Positions 1 to 11,853 of a stretch of DNA of 64,000 nt are shown one piece after another. The notes below the pieces were generated by a model that saw only the letters and a list, made by a program, of their open reading frames with translations, had not been told where the DNA came from and did not search any database. Position numbers and translations under genes: made by a program. How positions within the stretch are numbered: position 1 is the first letter of the stretch; every line of letters starts with the position of its first letter. Source of the DNA: Marsupella aquatica (taxonomy: Eukaryota; Marchantiophyta); assembly GCA_973895155.1 (NCBI GenBank), contig OZ316891.1:23250001-23314000 (forward strand), given 5' to 3'.

Positions 1-1251
1 CATTTTTCTTCACCCGAATATACAATTCTTATGTCCAAAAGTGTGTATGTAAGTGCCCAAATGTACAAAGTTCTTTAAGGAACATAGTACGTGATGAGAG
101 GCGACTATAACATGACTGGAAAATCTTACTAATAAATTGTCAACATAAGCTAGAGTTGAGGCCCAGGCTTCTACAGTGAGACCTCTAGACAGTGACTCTA
201 GGTCCCACCAAAATTTGCCCAAAATTTGCAAACGGAAAGAACCATGAGTAATCATTCCTATTGATGTCATTCCATCATTCCTGGCTAGCTCATGATGTCA
301 ATTATGCACAAAACAATGACTTTAAATTCTTACCTACAGAATAATGGTTACAATGAATGCAAATTGAAAGTGAAGCCTGGATGGACCACCATGTTAGACA
401 TAGTGCTCCCATGGACCACATTTTGGTGGTCCCTGGGAATTTTGGGCTTGTATCTTGATGATTATAAATCTTAAAATTATTTTTAGTTTTCACCTGCAAG
501 GGCAACTAGAGAAGGAGGAGACAAAACAAAACATAAGCCCTAATATTTCATATTAACACAATGAAAATTAATATAATATAATTTACCCCTTGGCATTCCA
601 TGATGAATACTTCAACCAAAATGGCCAAAAATTCAAGGTCACTTTCATGGAATTGTAGCTTACCTACCCCTCTAGCACATGCTCAAAACAAAAAAATATT
701 GAATTTATGAGCATGAAGTTATTACAATTAGAAACGTGTTCCATGTGGTTTCAAAAGACCAACCTTTAGGTCCAAGGGAACCTCGTTTTCTTACAAATCA
801 GGGTCCAAGGGAGCATCATTTTCTTACAAATGAGTACCGACAAACGAGGTCTGGCGGAATCGACAACATAATGTCAATGCAATTGTTGCGTTTGATTATG
901 GGTTGGTAATGACCGGTGCAATTATGCGACCAGCATGAAGGTTAGTCAAATAGTGCGATTGTGGATGCGTGGGTGACCAATGACAAAGGGGCTTAGGTAA
1001 GGTGTTAGCGGCTTTTTCTTCTTCGGTGTGACACCAGAGAGCTCTGGGTCCTGCGACGTCGGTGGGAGATAAAACACTGAAAACAATTCACATCTGAAGA
1101 AGAGCACACGAGAATTCTGTTTCAAGGATTGTGCTTCCAGAGTACATTCAAGCTACAAGAACTGTGGATTTAAAAATTGCACACACATCTCACTGACTTA
1201 GTCCAGCACCTGTGGCGAGTCTAAGTTCTCAAGCTTGAGACAGTCACAGCG
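1..1251. other. Intergenic region upstream of the P450 gene
   Basis: No coding region, RNA gene or clear repeat is seen. The sequence is AT-rich and the open frames are short and unlike known proteins. The last 200 bases probably hold the 5' UTR and promoter of the P450 gene that starts at 1252, but no convincing TATA box or other site could be assigned. Confidence 0.4.
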
Positions 1252-4200
1252 ATGGGGGAGTCGGTGCTGTCCACATTTTGGAGATACGCAGAGATGGGGG
1301 ACTCAGGGCTGTCGACATCATTATCGATAGTGCTGGCCGTGGTGCTGGGCGGGGCTATTCTGCTGTGGGCGCAGCGATCGTACACTCTGTACTCATTGCG
1401 AAGGACCGATGCCGTGCTGCCCAAAGGCTCGCTGGGCTGGCCTATCGTTGGGGAATCATTCGACTTGCTCCGTGATCCAAAAGAATTTGCTTATTCTCGC
1501 GTCAGCAGGTAATTAATCTCTTATTCATGAATTGAACAGTCATGGTCTTGAATTGGCTTCTGCAGGTAGATCTCTTGTTCATGTAATGATTTTGGCTTGG
1601 CGCCTGCTCAATGATGTCCCATCATTATCATTATGGATCTCTCCTTGCCTAAAATGGTACGTGGGCACTTAGACAAGGGCAAGCTAGCTAGCAACTCAAT
1701 CATTCCTGCAATATGTCCCTTCGGCATCTTGCTTTGTGGCTTGTCATCTCGCTTTCTAGCTTGTCACTCACTCTCTCCCAGTCGGGAGAAATGCGTCCAG
1801 TTCACTAGCGAAAGTGAAGGAAGAAATTTTGGTGGGCAATGTCCCTATGTAGGAGGATGCATGTCCCCCGTTCAAAGACTAGTCTGACATATTTAAGTGG
1901 ACTAGTCTGAAATATCTAAGCGCCACGGCTTCGAATGGTCAACAGCTCGGGTTGATGTCAGACTATTGGGGGGCAGCGATTCAATTGCAAATTACAAAGG
2001 AACTGGTAGCAAGTGGGGATGTTTAGAACATCTTCAGCACTTGGCTGAAAGTTGTGACTTGATGAATGCAGGTATGGAAATACGTTTAAAACGAACGTAT
2101 TTCTACGGCCAACGATATGTGGAACAACTCCGGATTTCGTCAAATTCGTCAATACGAACCCTCACCTCTTCAAACGGGCATACCCCGAAAGCTTCAAGCG
2201 AAGCATTGGACCCGAGACGTTTATGCTCCAGGAGGGTCCACGGCATATGTCTGTCAAGAAGTTGATCCTGAAATCTGTTGGTCCAGAAGGTCTCCGGGAT
2301 CAGGTCCATAGTTTTGAGAGCATTCTTCTCGAACACATGGCCTCGTGGGTGCGCGCTGGGACTGTTGTTGCACGTGGTGCAGTGCAAAAAGTGGGCCGTT
2401 CATTTTCAATCCTTACTAGAGCTTTCTTTCTTTAATCACTCTGTTCAATTCATTTTCGTTATATATTCTTCAGCGCATTCGTTTTCTTTTTCGAGTGCTT
2501 AGTACTTCTGTGCGATTTCTCTTCTTGTTCAATTCGTCTGCGGTATTCTTCAAATTAACTCTCCCGTCTTAATTTTATTCTCTTAAGATTCTTGAAATTT
2601 AACTTCGGCACTGATGTGTCGTTTATGTCAACTGGCAGCTTACGTGGGATGCTGCCAACTGGGTCCTATTCGGAGATAGGAACAGTAGTAGCTCACCACA
2701 AGGAAGGAAGAATTTGGAAGACTTTAATAAGGCCTCGCGGACATTGACAGCAATGCCAGTGAATCTTCCAGGAACGACGTTTAGCACAGGCATGAAGGTA
2801 CGAAAACTGTCGGATGCTTGGCCAGCAGTTTGGACTTGGAATTGAATCCTGCCGGAGGCTAAGTTTGGACTTGAAGTTGAGATCTTGCCCGAGGCTCTTG
2901 AACACTGCTCGGCCAACTGAAGGCTAAGTCAGATACAGGTAGATAGATTTCAACAACGAAGACTTTGTCAAATCTGAAATCATTCCCGGAGTATTCGAAA
3001 GCGAGGTCGAGAATGATAATTTTGGACGGGAACGAATCTGTGCATTTGTGTTGTCCTCAACACCTCATTTGATTGATTGGTTGTTGTCTTCATCAGGCAC
3101 GGGCAAATTTGGTAGCATACTTCCAAACTCTGATTGAGTCGACGAAGGGCCAGAAGACTTTCGAGGGCGTTTTCTTCGGAGCTCTACTGGCAGCTCGGGA
3201 TGACCCTGAAGGGCTAGAAGAGCTGAAGCATCTCGATGATTTCACGCTTGCCGAGAACATGTTTTTGATAAACTTCGCTGCTTCTGACACTACCACGACG
3301 ACTCTTGTATGGATCCTTAAGTATCTGATTGACTATCCGGAGGTCTTTCGCCGTTGCCAGGTACGGAGCATGCTTTGCTTCTCGGTTTGAATCTGGCATG
3401 GCCTTTCGGATATCTAGAGGTCTGGAGCTTGAAATGGCAGTAGAATATTTGAACGTCATAAATGGTATTTTGTTGAAATATTATAGCACAATGTCGTTCT
3501 CAGCTTTTATCTCTTCTATTCTTCTCAGATCTTCTACAATACTAACCCTCATACTATGTGAGCAGGCTGAGCACCAACAGATTCTCAAAAACAAGGACCC
3601 TTCCGTAGAAGGGCCCAGGCTTACTTGGGACGATATGAGAAAAATGGTTTACACTCGTAAGGTAACATGCATGATTATCCCTGGACAACCAAACAAAGTT
3701 GATTCCCTAGTGTACTGAAAATATAATGAACACTAGTCTAATATGAAGTCATAAACGAAGTGGATTGCCATTGGTCGAATATGAAGCTATTTAGAAACCG
3801 GGTCCATGCTTGCGGGTGTTAGAAGTTATAAACGAAGTGGATTGCCATTATACTGGGCTTTGGTCGAATATGAAGCTATCTAGAGACCGGGTCCATGCTT
3901 GCGCATGGTAGGCAGGTAAATTCCGCTACAATCCTACATAGAATTAGATGCATAGTTGACCAGAACTCTAGAAAGTTCAAGCGATTGGCATACTTAAATA
4001 ATTACTTCTGAACTACCGGATGCAGTTCTTCAACGAAGTCCACAGAACCACTACACTCCTCCCTGTTCTTTTTAAGGAGGCAACCGAAGACGTTAAGTTT
4101 GAGGGTGAGTGATTTGAGCTTGAAGGTGACTGATCCTACTATTGCAAGCTACGCGTGTTGTTCTTGAATGGGATTAATTGCTAATGCATAGCGTTTGAGT

Positions 4201-4991
4201 TCCCACGCACCCAGCCAGCAAAATTTGTCAGCTTCATGCATATCTAGGTTCGGATTCAATGTAGGTACGTTCAGATTAATCAAGCTCTAAAGGCCCTTGC
4301 CAGCACACGCTTCTCAAGAAATATAAGCTGATTCTTCGACAAAAACATGTAGTAGCTCTATGAGCGAGTCATGAAATTATACGTTCGAGAAGAAACTCGT
4401 GCCACGTTCACATATTAAGATCATAAAAGTCTATTGATTCATGCAGGTCATCTAATACCAAAGGGCTGGAGCGTGACCCCGTTGACTAATTTCATTCACA
4501 CGGATCCTGGCAATTATCCCGATGTTAGTTTCAACCCCGATCGGTTCGATGTGAGTACTGTACTACTACCTTCGTCCTCAGTCAGGTTTTGATTGAAAGA
4601 TATGATGTTACTGACAACTAAACGATCACAGATTTAATTTGTTTTCCTCAATGAGTTGGTGTACCTGACCGGCCTGAAGACTTTCACTCAGTAGAATTGA
4701 TCGACCTCTTTCGATTTGGGAAACTTCTGCAGGTGACTCCGAAACCATACAGTTACATGCCATTCAGTTCTGGGCCTCATATTTGTCCGGGGATTGAAAT
4801 GGCCAAGCTGATTTCGTGCATCTGCGTTCATCATCTCACTACGACTTACATGTAAGTACCCATATACTTGACCTTAATTTGACAGAGTTTGGTACAGCTA
4901 GTCCGTGCATTTGCCTTTGGAATGGAGCCTCTTATCCAGCCCAGTCTGAAGAATTCGAGCGAAGGGAGTCGACAGACTTGCCGAATGACAT
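1252..4991 (+). CDS. Cytochrome P450, CYP85 clan (at least 8 exons)
   Basis: This encodes a heme monooxygenase, presumably ER-anchored, of the clan that oxidises terpenoids and hormones (CYP88, CYP90, CYP707, CYP716). Exons with matching GT-AG phases are 1252-1508, 2072-2390, 2639-2797, 3097-3360, 3566-3661, 4026-4104, 4447-4550 and 4733-4851, giving about 466 codons. A membrane anchor lies near residues 23-41, followed by the hinge LPKGSLGWPIVGE. The I-helix is AASDTT (about 306-311), the K-helix ExxR is EVHR (369-372), and the heme loop is FSSGPHICPG (about 437-446) with the ligand Cys near 444. His instead of Arg in the loop also occurs in CYP88 and CYP707. The start at 1252 was chosen because it is the first ATG; a second Met at codon 15 is possible. 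The last 25-30 codons could not be placed: no acceptor after 4851 opens a clean frame, so the 3' end may carry a frameshift. The substrate cannot be inferred. Confidence 0.85.
3746..3903. repeat. Imperfect tandem duplication of about 80 bp in P450 intron 5
   Basis: Two adjacent units share ATAAACGAAGTGGATTGCCA, GGTCGAATATGAAGCTAT and CCGGGTCCATGCTTGCG in the same order. The second unit has a short insertion. The whole repeat lies in the intron between exon 5 (ends 3661) and exon 6 (starts 4026), so it does not alter the protein. Confidence 0.75.
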
Positions 4992-5824
4992 CTAGAACTT
5001 GAGATTGATTTGCATCCATCCATGTCCTCTAACCTTTCTTGTGACCTTAGTTTGTATTTTCATTAAAGGTTATGCGACACAAGCCCCTCACAAAGCTGGC
5101 TCCAAACCTGGCTCGGGATTCCCTGATTTAAATCTTTGTGTTCGTGTCAGGATCTAGTCCCCAGCATATGTTTCTCAATATTCACTTGCCTGCTTACTCT
5201 AGGGGGGCATGGCCTGTGAACCCTTGGGGACTATAGCTAGCCCTCAAAGAAATGAGGAACCTAACTCAGGATACTCTCTACCAATGAGACTGCACAACAT
5301 GTCTGTCTTTTGAATTGAATGACGAGCCTGAATGCTCATTCTTTGAATGGCAATAGAATGATAACAAAAATCAACTTGCATGATCCATTTTGATGTACCA
5401 TACATTAGATTCTCAATTCTGCTCTCCATACGCATACATTTGGTGGGGCCCTAGAGTTAGAGTCTAGAGGTTTCACTCTAGAAGCCTAGACCCAACTCTA
5501 GCTTGACTTCTGTTTGCTAATTAGTAGTAATATGTGAAAAACCCTTGCAACTTACCACCCAAGTATAAATTCCATGGTTTCAATTTTGACATTATTAAGT
5601 GTTCTTGGCTCGATTTATTGTGCAGGCATGAGAGAGCTGAACCTGATAAGGGTATAATGTATGAAACCCTTACCCCCAAGGTAAAAGGAGGATACCCAAT
5701 CAAATTGAGTCCTAGGAGACAGGTGTGATAGCGCAGAAGCCTGTTTTAGTTATGCACACTCTCGGTATATTACCACATTTTGATGTGTGATTACCGACAC
5801 TGAACTAAATGTACCCATGTCAAA
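4992..5824. other. Intergenic region, nothing recognised
   Basis: This stretch follows the P450 gene. It should hold the P450 3' UTR, but no coding similarity, repeat or RNA gene was seen. The short open frames on both strands resemble no family I know. Confidence 0.35.
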
Positions 5825-7123
5825 CTAAATGTTGTTCCTAATGGCTATAATCTCCCGCAAAAAGTGTCTGGGATTTTCTCTATATAGACATGAATAGTCC
5901 TTTCCTAAAAATGATTTAGCAAGTGAGTTGACAAGTGCATTGTCAAGTTCCGCCTCATGACGTAAACTACATATACGGTGCTTTACATTCCAAGGGATCT
6001 CATTGCTGTTGAGGTCCAACACACTATGTGTCAACTGTGACTTCCAAATTTTTGCTGCAAATCTCTTGCTAAGTTGATCATAAGTAATCTCATTTTTTGC
6101 CTTGTCTCTCTTCATGTGCAAAAGAGACCACTTTGGAGAGTTGAGAAGAAGATAACATCGAATGTCACTTGCATGTGATAGTCTCGGGGGTCTCACTATA
6201 TGGGGACCTCCCCATTGCCTGCGACGTTTTTAGGCCTTAGACCCCCTAAAATGTAAGAAAAAAAATTATTTTTTAACCCCTATAAAGTTGGAATATTCTT
6301 GGAATATTCTAAAAATTGGATTGAAAAGACGCTACTATTCTTATAAGTCTCAAAATTGAATTTAAAAGACCCTATTGTTCTTCTACAAAAATTCTTAAGT
6401 CTTTCCTTAGAACCAATAAAATGACCCTATCCTTTGTCGCACATGATATGCCATTTTTGTGGAAGTGAACCCCCGAGGTGATAATTTCTCAAGACATGGC
6501 CAAAGAATTGCTAGAAGAAAATTATCTCCATGATTGGCATGCGTGTAGGGCACTGGAAATAATCCGGTCATGTCTGGGTTGGCAAATGCCTTAAAGGGGG
6601 AGTCATCCACAATGAGGGTGTTGGTTTCATCATATAGATCTCCAAATGCATTCCATACCACCTGAAAATCCTTCAGTAGCACATTTGCCTTTCCGTTTGT
6701 AATGTCACATCTTTGAATGTCTGTGTCAAAAGCTTCCACGTGTGTGAATACAAACTGGAGTTTTGACCTCTCCTCATCAGTGAACATCATGTTCAACATT
6801 TTTATTGTTCGCGGTATCCCAGCACATGTCCAACTTGCAACGTCAAATCTGTCAAAAACCAACTTTAGAAACTCATGGAGCCCTGGTCGTTCTGTATACA
6901 TGCGACTAATATCATTTTTTCTATCCCAATGCACTCCACTTGAGGTGACAATATTCCTGGATGTGCCCTTGCTTTGGAATTCAATAGAATCCCAAAGTAT
7001 TTTATTAAGGTCCAAAATCAGCAACTTCCGCTTGACGGGACCAGGTCTCGATTCTGCAAGTGCACCAAACACCATTCTCAGAGAAAACTTGGGGGCCTCA
7101 ATCCAAGGGGTGTCCCATATCAC
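5825..7123 (-). pseudogene. FCP1/NIF-like HAD phosphatase remnant, split by a MITE
   Basis: Read on the - strand from 7123, the ORF begins with a segment like the FCP1 (CTD-phosphatase, NLI-interacting factor) domain of HAD hydrolases: LLILDLNKIL at the motif I position, an aligned core, and NTLIVDDSPFKAFANP matching the conserved DDSP motif III. Motif I is normally DLDxTL; here the second Asp is Asn and the Thr is lost, so phosphatase activity is unlikely. A 295-bp MITE at 6183-6477 interrupts the frame. Ignoring the MITE and one copy of its 8-bp target duplication, the frame continues from ...CLEKLS into HASDIRCYLLL... and runs to 5825. The upstream end is bounded by another degraded MITE, so the true N-terminus may be missing. 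It could be a captured or decayed host gene, or a cargo gene of TE1 next door. Confidence 0.6.
6183..6477. mobile_element. hAT-like MITE, copy 1
   Basis: A 295-bp non-coding element with ends CTCGGGGGTCTCACT and, inverted, CTCGGGGGTTCACTTCC. It is flanked by near-perfect 8-bp duplications (GTGATAGT and GTGATAAT). The interior carries an inverted AATATTCTTGGAATATT core and is closely related to the copy at 41856-42151. An 8-bp target duplication is typical of hAT elements. It sits inside the FCP1-like ORF. Confidence 0.85.
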
Positions 7124-7405
7124 GCTCGAAGTTTTGGGGGAATAAACACCCTAAAAGTTAAGTCAATAAAATTTTTTTTAGGAATTGTTTTACCCCTAAC
7201 TTAATGGAATATTCCAAGAATATTCCCATATTTGATTTTAAAAAACCCTATGATTCTTATCATTCTGAAAATTGGATTAAAATAACCCTAATGTTTTTCA
7301 ACAAAAATTTAAAAGTATTTCACTAAACCCAATAAAAAAACCCTATACTTATTCGCGCGTGATGGGTTGGAAGAAAAGAAGTGAGGACCCCGGGAGAGAA
7401 AAGAC
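7100..7405. mobile_element. hAT-like MITE, degraded copy 2
   Basis: This segment shares the interior of the MITE at 6183-6477: AATATTCCAAGAATATTCC, the ACCCAATAAA block, and ATCACGC/GCGCGTGAT blocks near the two ends. Its ends, around GGGGTGTCCCATATCACGC and GAGGACCCCGGGAG, are poorly matched and no target duplication is visible, so the limits are approximate. It forms the upstream edge of the FCP1-like ORF. Confidence 0.6.
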
Positions 7406-7533
7406 CAAAAGTGAACTTTGGATTAGGATTGTCTCAGTCCAAAAATACAAGACAATGGCTGACAAAAAAGAAAATTAACCTACTTACCGTTTTTAGAAGC
7501 CTCACAATCTATAGACGTATATGGAGACTTTAA

Positions 7534-7861
7534 CTCGGGGGGGTCACTTCCACGGAAGTGACACATCACGTGCGACAAAGTATAGGCCCATTTAAATGGG
7601 TGTGGCGGAAGACTTCCAAAGTTTGGTGGAAGAACACATAGGGCATGTTTTATTGATTGGTCGACTTTAAAGAACACATAGGCCTATTTAATTGCAAAAA
7701 ATACTTTCTATAAAGTTTTTAGGGGTTTTTTAATAAAAAATGACAAAATTTTAAGAAAGAAAGGGCTTTGCAAAAAAATATTTTTCACTTTAAAGTTAGG
7801 GGGGTCAAACCCTAAAACGTCGCACGCGATGTATGACCCTCCATATAGTGACCCCCCCGAG
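7534..7861. mobile_element. hAT-like MITE, copy 3
   Basis: A 328-bp non-coding element with inverted ends CTCGGGGGGGTCACT, flanked by perfect 8-bp duplications GACTTTAA at 7526-7533 and 7862-7869. Subterminal blocks (CACGTGCGACAAAGTATAGG at the left; CGTCGCACGCGATGTATGA at the right) are shared with the copy at 53529-53773. Confidence 0.9.
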
Positions 7862-7943
7862 GACTTTAATTGGTGAGCGCAGTCTATGAGACCGAGAAGT
7901 ATTTTAGATTGATGTGAATAAATAGAAAGTCAAAGGCTGAATT

Positions 7944-9689
7944 TCATTCCGAAATAAGAGATCCGTATTCATCAATAATCATGTCAGCACCAAGCTCCTG
8001 TTGGATTTTAAAATTGACATTTGAAGTACTTTGTTCTACCCAATAAGGTGAAGTCCAAATAGGAGTTATCAACCCCAATTCTCCCCTCTTATACTCCTCC
8101 TTATTGAGAATTGAAGGAGCAGCATCCAATGATATTTCTTGGCCTCAATTTGATCCACTTTTCCACACGTAACATCGTGCGTCGCGTTCCAATGACCTCC
8201 ATCTAGTTGATCCAACTCTATTTCCTTTCTTTTTTTAGAGCGGAAGGACAATAGGACTCCCCGAGTGTGTACGAACAAACACCAATTTGTCATCAAAAGC
8301 TGAAAAGAGTGTGTCAAGACAAGTTGAAGCACCTGCCTGGTTGTCAGCAGCCGTTGATGCATTTCCTCCTGGATTGATGGGAATGTCAGGCAATCTGCCA
8401 GTCTCCCCCAGAGTCAATTCTTTAGTTTCAGCTTCATTTGAATCTCCAAGCCTCGTTGCGCCTTCATTGATCAGATTGGTTGAAGAAAGATGATCAAACG
8501 TATCAACCCTTGCTCCGTCCAGTTGCTCCATCTGTCGTCCCGGCGTTGTTGGATTGGGATCATCCTTGTCCAAGTTATCATCAACTTGAACTTCATTGGG
8601 CCCCAAAGGGATGTCATCTAAACGAGATGAACGGTTTGGTGCAAGTCCAATATCATCATCTACATCGTAAGGCTCACCTTGACCAACACGATCATCCAAA
8701 TTCTTGACATATGCCTCCTCTGATGCCTCTACGCCTTTAGCCACTTTGTCAGCAACATCTTCAGACTCAGAACCATCAGATTCAACAGCAATAGCTACAG
8801 CCGCAACAATGGTAGCCCATTGTTGAGAATTTTCAGCAAGTGATTCACAATGGGCTTTAAGTGAGGGAACTCTCTCGCAAAGGTAGGAAGCAAAAGCTTC
8901 CACAAAATGCCTCTCGGAGTGAGAGTCACAATAAACAAAGCATTCCCTATCGCAAAAAAATGATGTCTTCATGACTTGGCCACCGGAGAAAAAATCTAGA
9001 ACCAAATCTCCCGGTTCTAACAAGGATTCAATAATCCTTCAAATCATCCGCATGGGTTTGGCATGAGGATTAACCCACCCTCCGCGACTGCCAACTATCT
9101 CAAATCGAGGGGCCATATTCATAATCTTGACGGCCTCTTTCGGGTCCAAAACCACTTTTAGGTCGTCGTTTTGTGTCCCCTCATCTGATTCCTTAGCCTT
9201 CCCCTTTCCCTTGTCAATCCTGCATACTTCGTAATCAACATCCTTTGAAGTATACAAGAATTTTGGCTTTGGATAGTTGGGCTTGAAAACTTCATTCCAA
9301 TTGACGTCTTCATCTCGAGAAATCCCCGCAAAGATAACTTCTTCAATCCCCCCACCCCAACATGAGTCATGAGGGTGCAGTTGATCATCTCGAGAATAAC
9401 TCCCATACTCAATGTGAATGGTCAAAGCTTTCTCTTGTCCCAATTTACGAAGGGCACCATGGACATTCAATGCAAGTTGTCCAGGATGAACTGTTATCGT
9501 CACAACAATCATGGGATTTTGTGGAAGCTCCACAATATATTCAAAGAGAACAAGAATCTCTGCTTCAGTCCATTGTTTTTGCGGAAGCCGGCTAAAATCA
9601 ACAATGGCAAGAGGGCAGGTCAAAGGAGCTTCTTGCAATGACTCTGGATCAATGGTCTTCATGAGATTGTCGCTAAAAATGTAACCCAT
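7944..9689 (-). pseudogene. TE1 DNA-methyltransferase-like ORF
   Basis: The - strand frame from 9689 continues through a single in-frame TGA (9039-9041) to about 8235; a further probable exon lies at 8130-7944. Order and motifs fit a beta-class N6/N4 DNA methyltransferase. First comes CPLAIVDFSRLPQ, at the position of the catalytic DPPY strand. Later, KPMRMI, then the stop, then RIIESLLEPGDLVLDFFSGG match the KP...GDxVxDxFxGxG AdoMet-binding region. The catalytic DPPY is replaced by DFSR and the glycine motif is partial, so enzyme activity is doubtful. The rest, about residues 300-480, is acidic and low in complexity. True coding probably extends upstream of 9689: the frame reads WRRITFSDPTMGYIF across that point, which implies an intron or frameshift against the ORF ending at 9659. 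The family assignment is from motifs only. Confidence 0.5.
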
Positions 9690-10216
9690 GGTAGGGTCCG
9701 AGAACGTGATCCTTCGCCAAATTTCTGGCAGTATATATCATCTAGGCGGAATGCCAATGCCGTCGGCAAGATTGCGCTCTCCCGCGTATGATTTGGCTTT
9801 AAAAGGTTGGCAAGATAGACCTCGCCAGCGGCTCTTTGACACCTACTGAACTCTAAATCAATTGCTAGCGTAGGAAGAACCTCAACTACTTTCCCCCAAT
9901 TAGTATTTGCCAGGAAATTCACTGCATCCTTGGTGCAATAGTAGTCTTCAATAAGGGATTTCAGTTTCCGCACGATCTTCACATCTTTGGCCAACTCCTC
10001 TATAGATGGCATGTCTGACTTATTAGAGGCATCTTTCTTTAGCAATACCTTTCTTGACTTCACCCGCGTTAGTATTCTTGTGATGTCTCGTTGTGAGATC
10101 AACTCACCATCAAAACAACGAAACATGGCAACAGTAATTGCTTTTTCAGACTTCTCATTTCCTTCTACCCCAGCTCCATTGGGAAGTTTCCCATCCAACC
10201 ACAACTGGCATACCAA
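9659..10216 (-). pseudogene. TE1 module, middle ORF of unknown fold
   Basis: A 185-codon frame between the ParB-like segment and the methyltransferase-like segment of TE1. It is charged, probably helical, and contains RCFDGELISQRD and KDAVNFLANTNWGKVVEVLP. By position it corresponds to the helical linker of TE2 (25.3-26.6 kb) and TE3 (36.7-38.1 kb), though I see little direct identity. Its 3' part overlaps the next frame by 31 bases, and the better-looking coding frame changes near 9710, so an unrecognised intron or a frameshift exists there. Confidence 0.4.
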
Positions 10217-10384
10217 ACTCCATAACTCAAAAAGAGCATTGTCCGCAAACAGTTACCAGTAAACATTTCGACAATCTTTCCTTCCCATGGTCATTCTTGC
10301 AAGAGCCAACCAATCCTACAATTGCAAAGGAAAGTCTGTTAGTTCTCCATAACTCAATTGTTTGAAAGCCTCAGGTGCGAACTG

Positions 10385-10790
10385 AGACCATCCTAGTCCA
10401 ACACAGATTTAGACAGTATCAGTGGAAATATTCTATTGAATGTGCATGATTTAGTTTGGACTGGGACCATCCCAGTCTAGAACAAAACTAGACGGTATCA
10501 ATGGAAAAATAATCTATTGAATGTGTATGAATCCATTTGGACTGGGACCATCCCAATCCAACGCAAAACTAGGCGATATCAGTGGAAATATTCTACTGAA
10601 TGTGCATGAATCCATTTGGATTGGGACCATCACAGTCCAACACAAAACTAGACGATATTAGTGGAAATAGTCTATTGAATGTGCATGAATCCATTTGGAC
10701 TGGGACCATCCCAATCCAACACAAAACTAGGCGATATTAGTGGAAATATTCTACTGAATGTGCATGAATCTACGGTATTGTACCCATCAA
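10385..10790. repeat. About 80-bp tandem repeat with palindrome, 5 copies (TE1 intron)
   Basis: Five units begin with GACCATCCCAGTCCAAC-like sequence at about 10385, 10465, 10546, 10625 and 10704, so the period is 79-81 bp. Each unit contains an 11-bp arm TTTGGACTGGG(A), a 3-bp CCA centre and the inverted arm TCCCAGTCCAA. The block lies between two - strand coding segments of TE1, most likely in an intron. The same palindrome core forms the 26-bp and 27-bp arrays at 12.5-15.1 kb. Confidence 0.85.
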
Positions 10791-11015
10791 GCAGTAACAC
10801 TTCATACCTGAAATTTTTGATTGTCTTGAGCCTTTTTTGTTGTCCCCATGTTTTGGCTGGCCAGGTCTTCCACATTCCACAAATTCTCGCCTAGCATGAA
10901 CGACTGTATTTTTGAAGCATGACTAAAACACCATCGTGCTATTGATCGCATTAGATTGCATTGAATGCTCAACTAATATTGATGATGGTGTTCGATGAGA
11001 TAATATTCTTGACTT

Positions 11016-11853
11016 TCAAAATTCCAGCTTTTTTGCCAATGTTGTTAGCTTGGCATCCTTGTTTGCCCATTCTTGAATCCATCCGGCTGCTCTGGCCGAA
11101 TGTTGACCGCTAATGGCAAGGAATTGAACCTCGCCCTTTTTCACGGCTGCTACAAAGTCCCTCCTATCTGATTCCGTGTTGTCATACTGCATTAGGTTTC
11201 TATGTTTTGCAGTGTAAGGAATCAAGTCTGCTATGTGTGGTTCATGCCCCGGATTTCTTATCATGGAATTGGCCACATCCTTTACATGGTCTGCATTCAA
11301 CATTCTATAACAGAGTTTTGCCAACGTAGGGAAAATACTCTCTACGGGAATAGAAAATATCGAATTGATCCCAAACGTATAATATTGCTCCATTTGTTGC
11401 AGTACCTCACTACCTTCTAAGACCTTCTTCTCCTCAGGAGCGTCCAACTGCTCGTCCACATCTTGTGAATGCACTGTTAGGTTTTCTGTAGTGTCATCCA
11501 TGATGGCACTGTCAATTTTCTGTTTCTTCTTCTGTCTTGGCCTCTTTTCACTTGCACTCGGCTTCCCAACCGGACGTTTCTTCTCAATTGGCTTCTCAAC
11601 TTGGCTTCTTGTACTCGGCTTCTCAATTGGCTTCTCAACTGGCTTCTCAACTCGGCTTCTCAACTGGAAGTTTCTTCTCAACCGGAGGTTTCCTTTGGCT
11701 TTGTTTTTGTTTTCCCACTGCTCTTTGAGAGGTTGCTGTTGTAGTTCCCGCGGTCTCTGTTGTAGGTTCTGGAGCTTTCTCTGGCACTTGCTCGGGCACA
11801 GGGTTTGTATTCACCGCTGGAAGCTTCTTGTCTTGGACAAAGATTCTATCCAT
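11016..11853 (-). pseudogene. TE1 ParB-like segment with K/P-rich linker
   Basis: The frame 11681-11016 begins with a repetitive Lys/Pro/Glu linker (EKPxEKP repeats, coded by short tandem repeats at about 11540-11700). It ends with a segment like the ParB/sulfiredoxin fold: HVKDVANSMIRNPGHEP, then FLAISGQHSARAAGW, where GQHSARA stands at the position of the GxHR-type motif. The frame 11853-11647 holds the preceding linker in another phase, so an intron or frameshift joins them. ParB-fold domains bind or cleave nucleic acid or use nucleotides; no catalytic claim can be made here. By comparison with TE3 (38226-38957) this is the N-terminal domain of the ParB-methyltransferase module. Confidence 0.45.

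Noticed and set aside
10385-10790. CRISPR-like regular repeats
   Set aside because: The spacing is regular, but the whole 80-bp unit is repeated, with no unique spacers and no cas genes, in a plant-type sequence.
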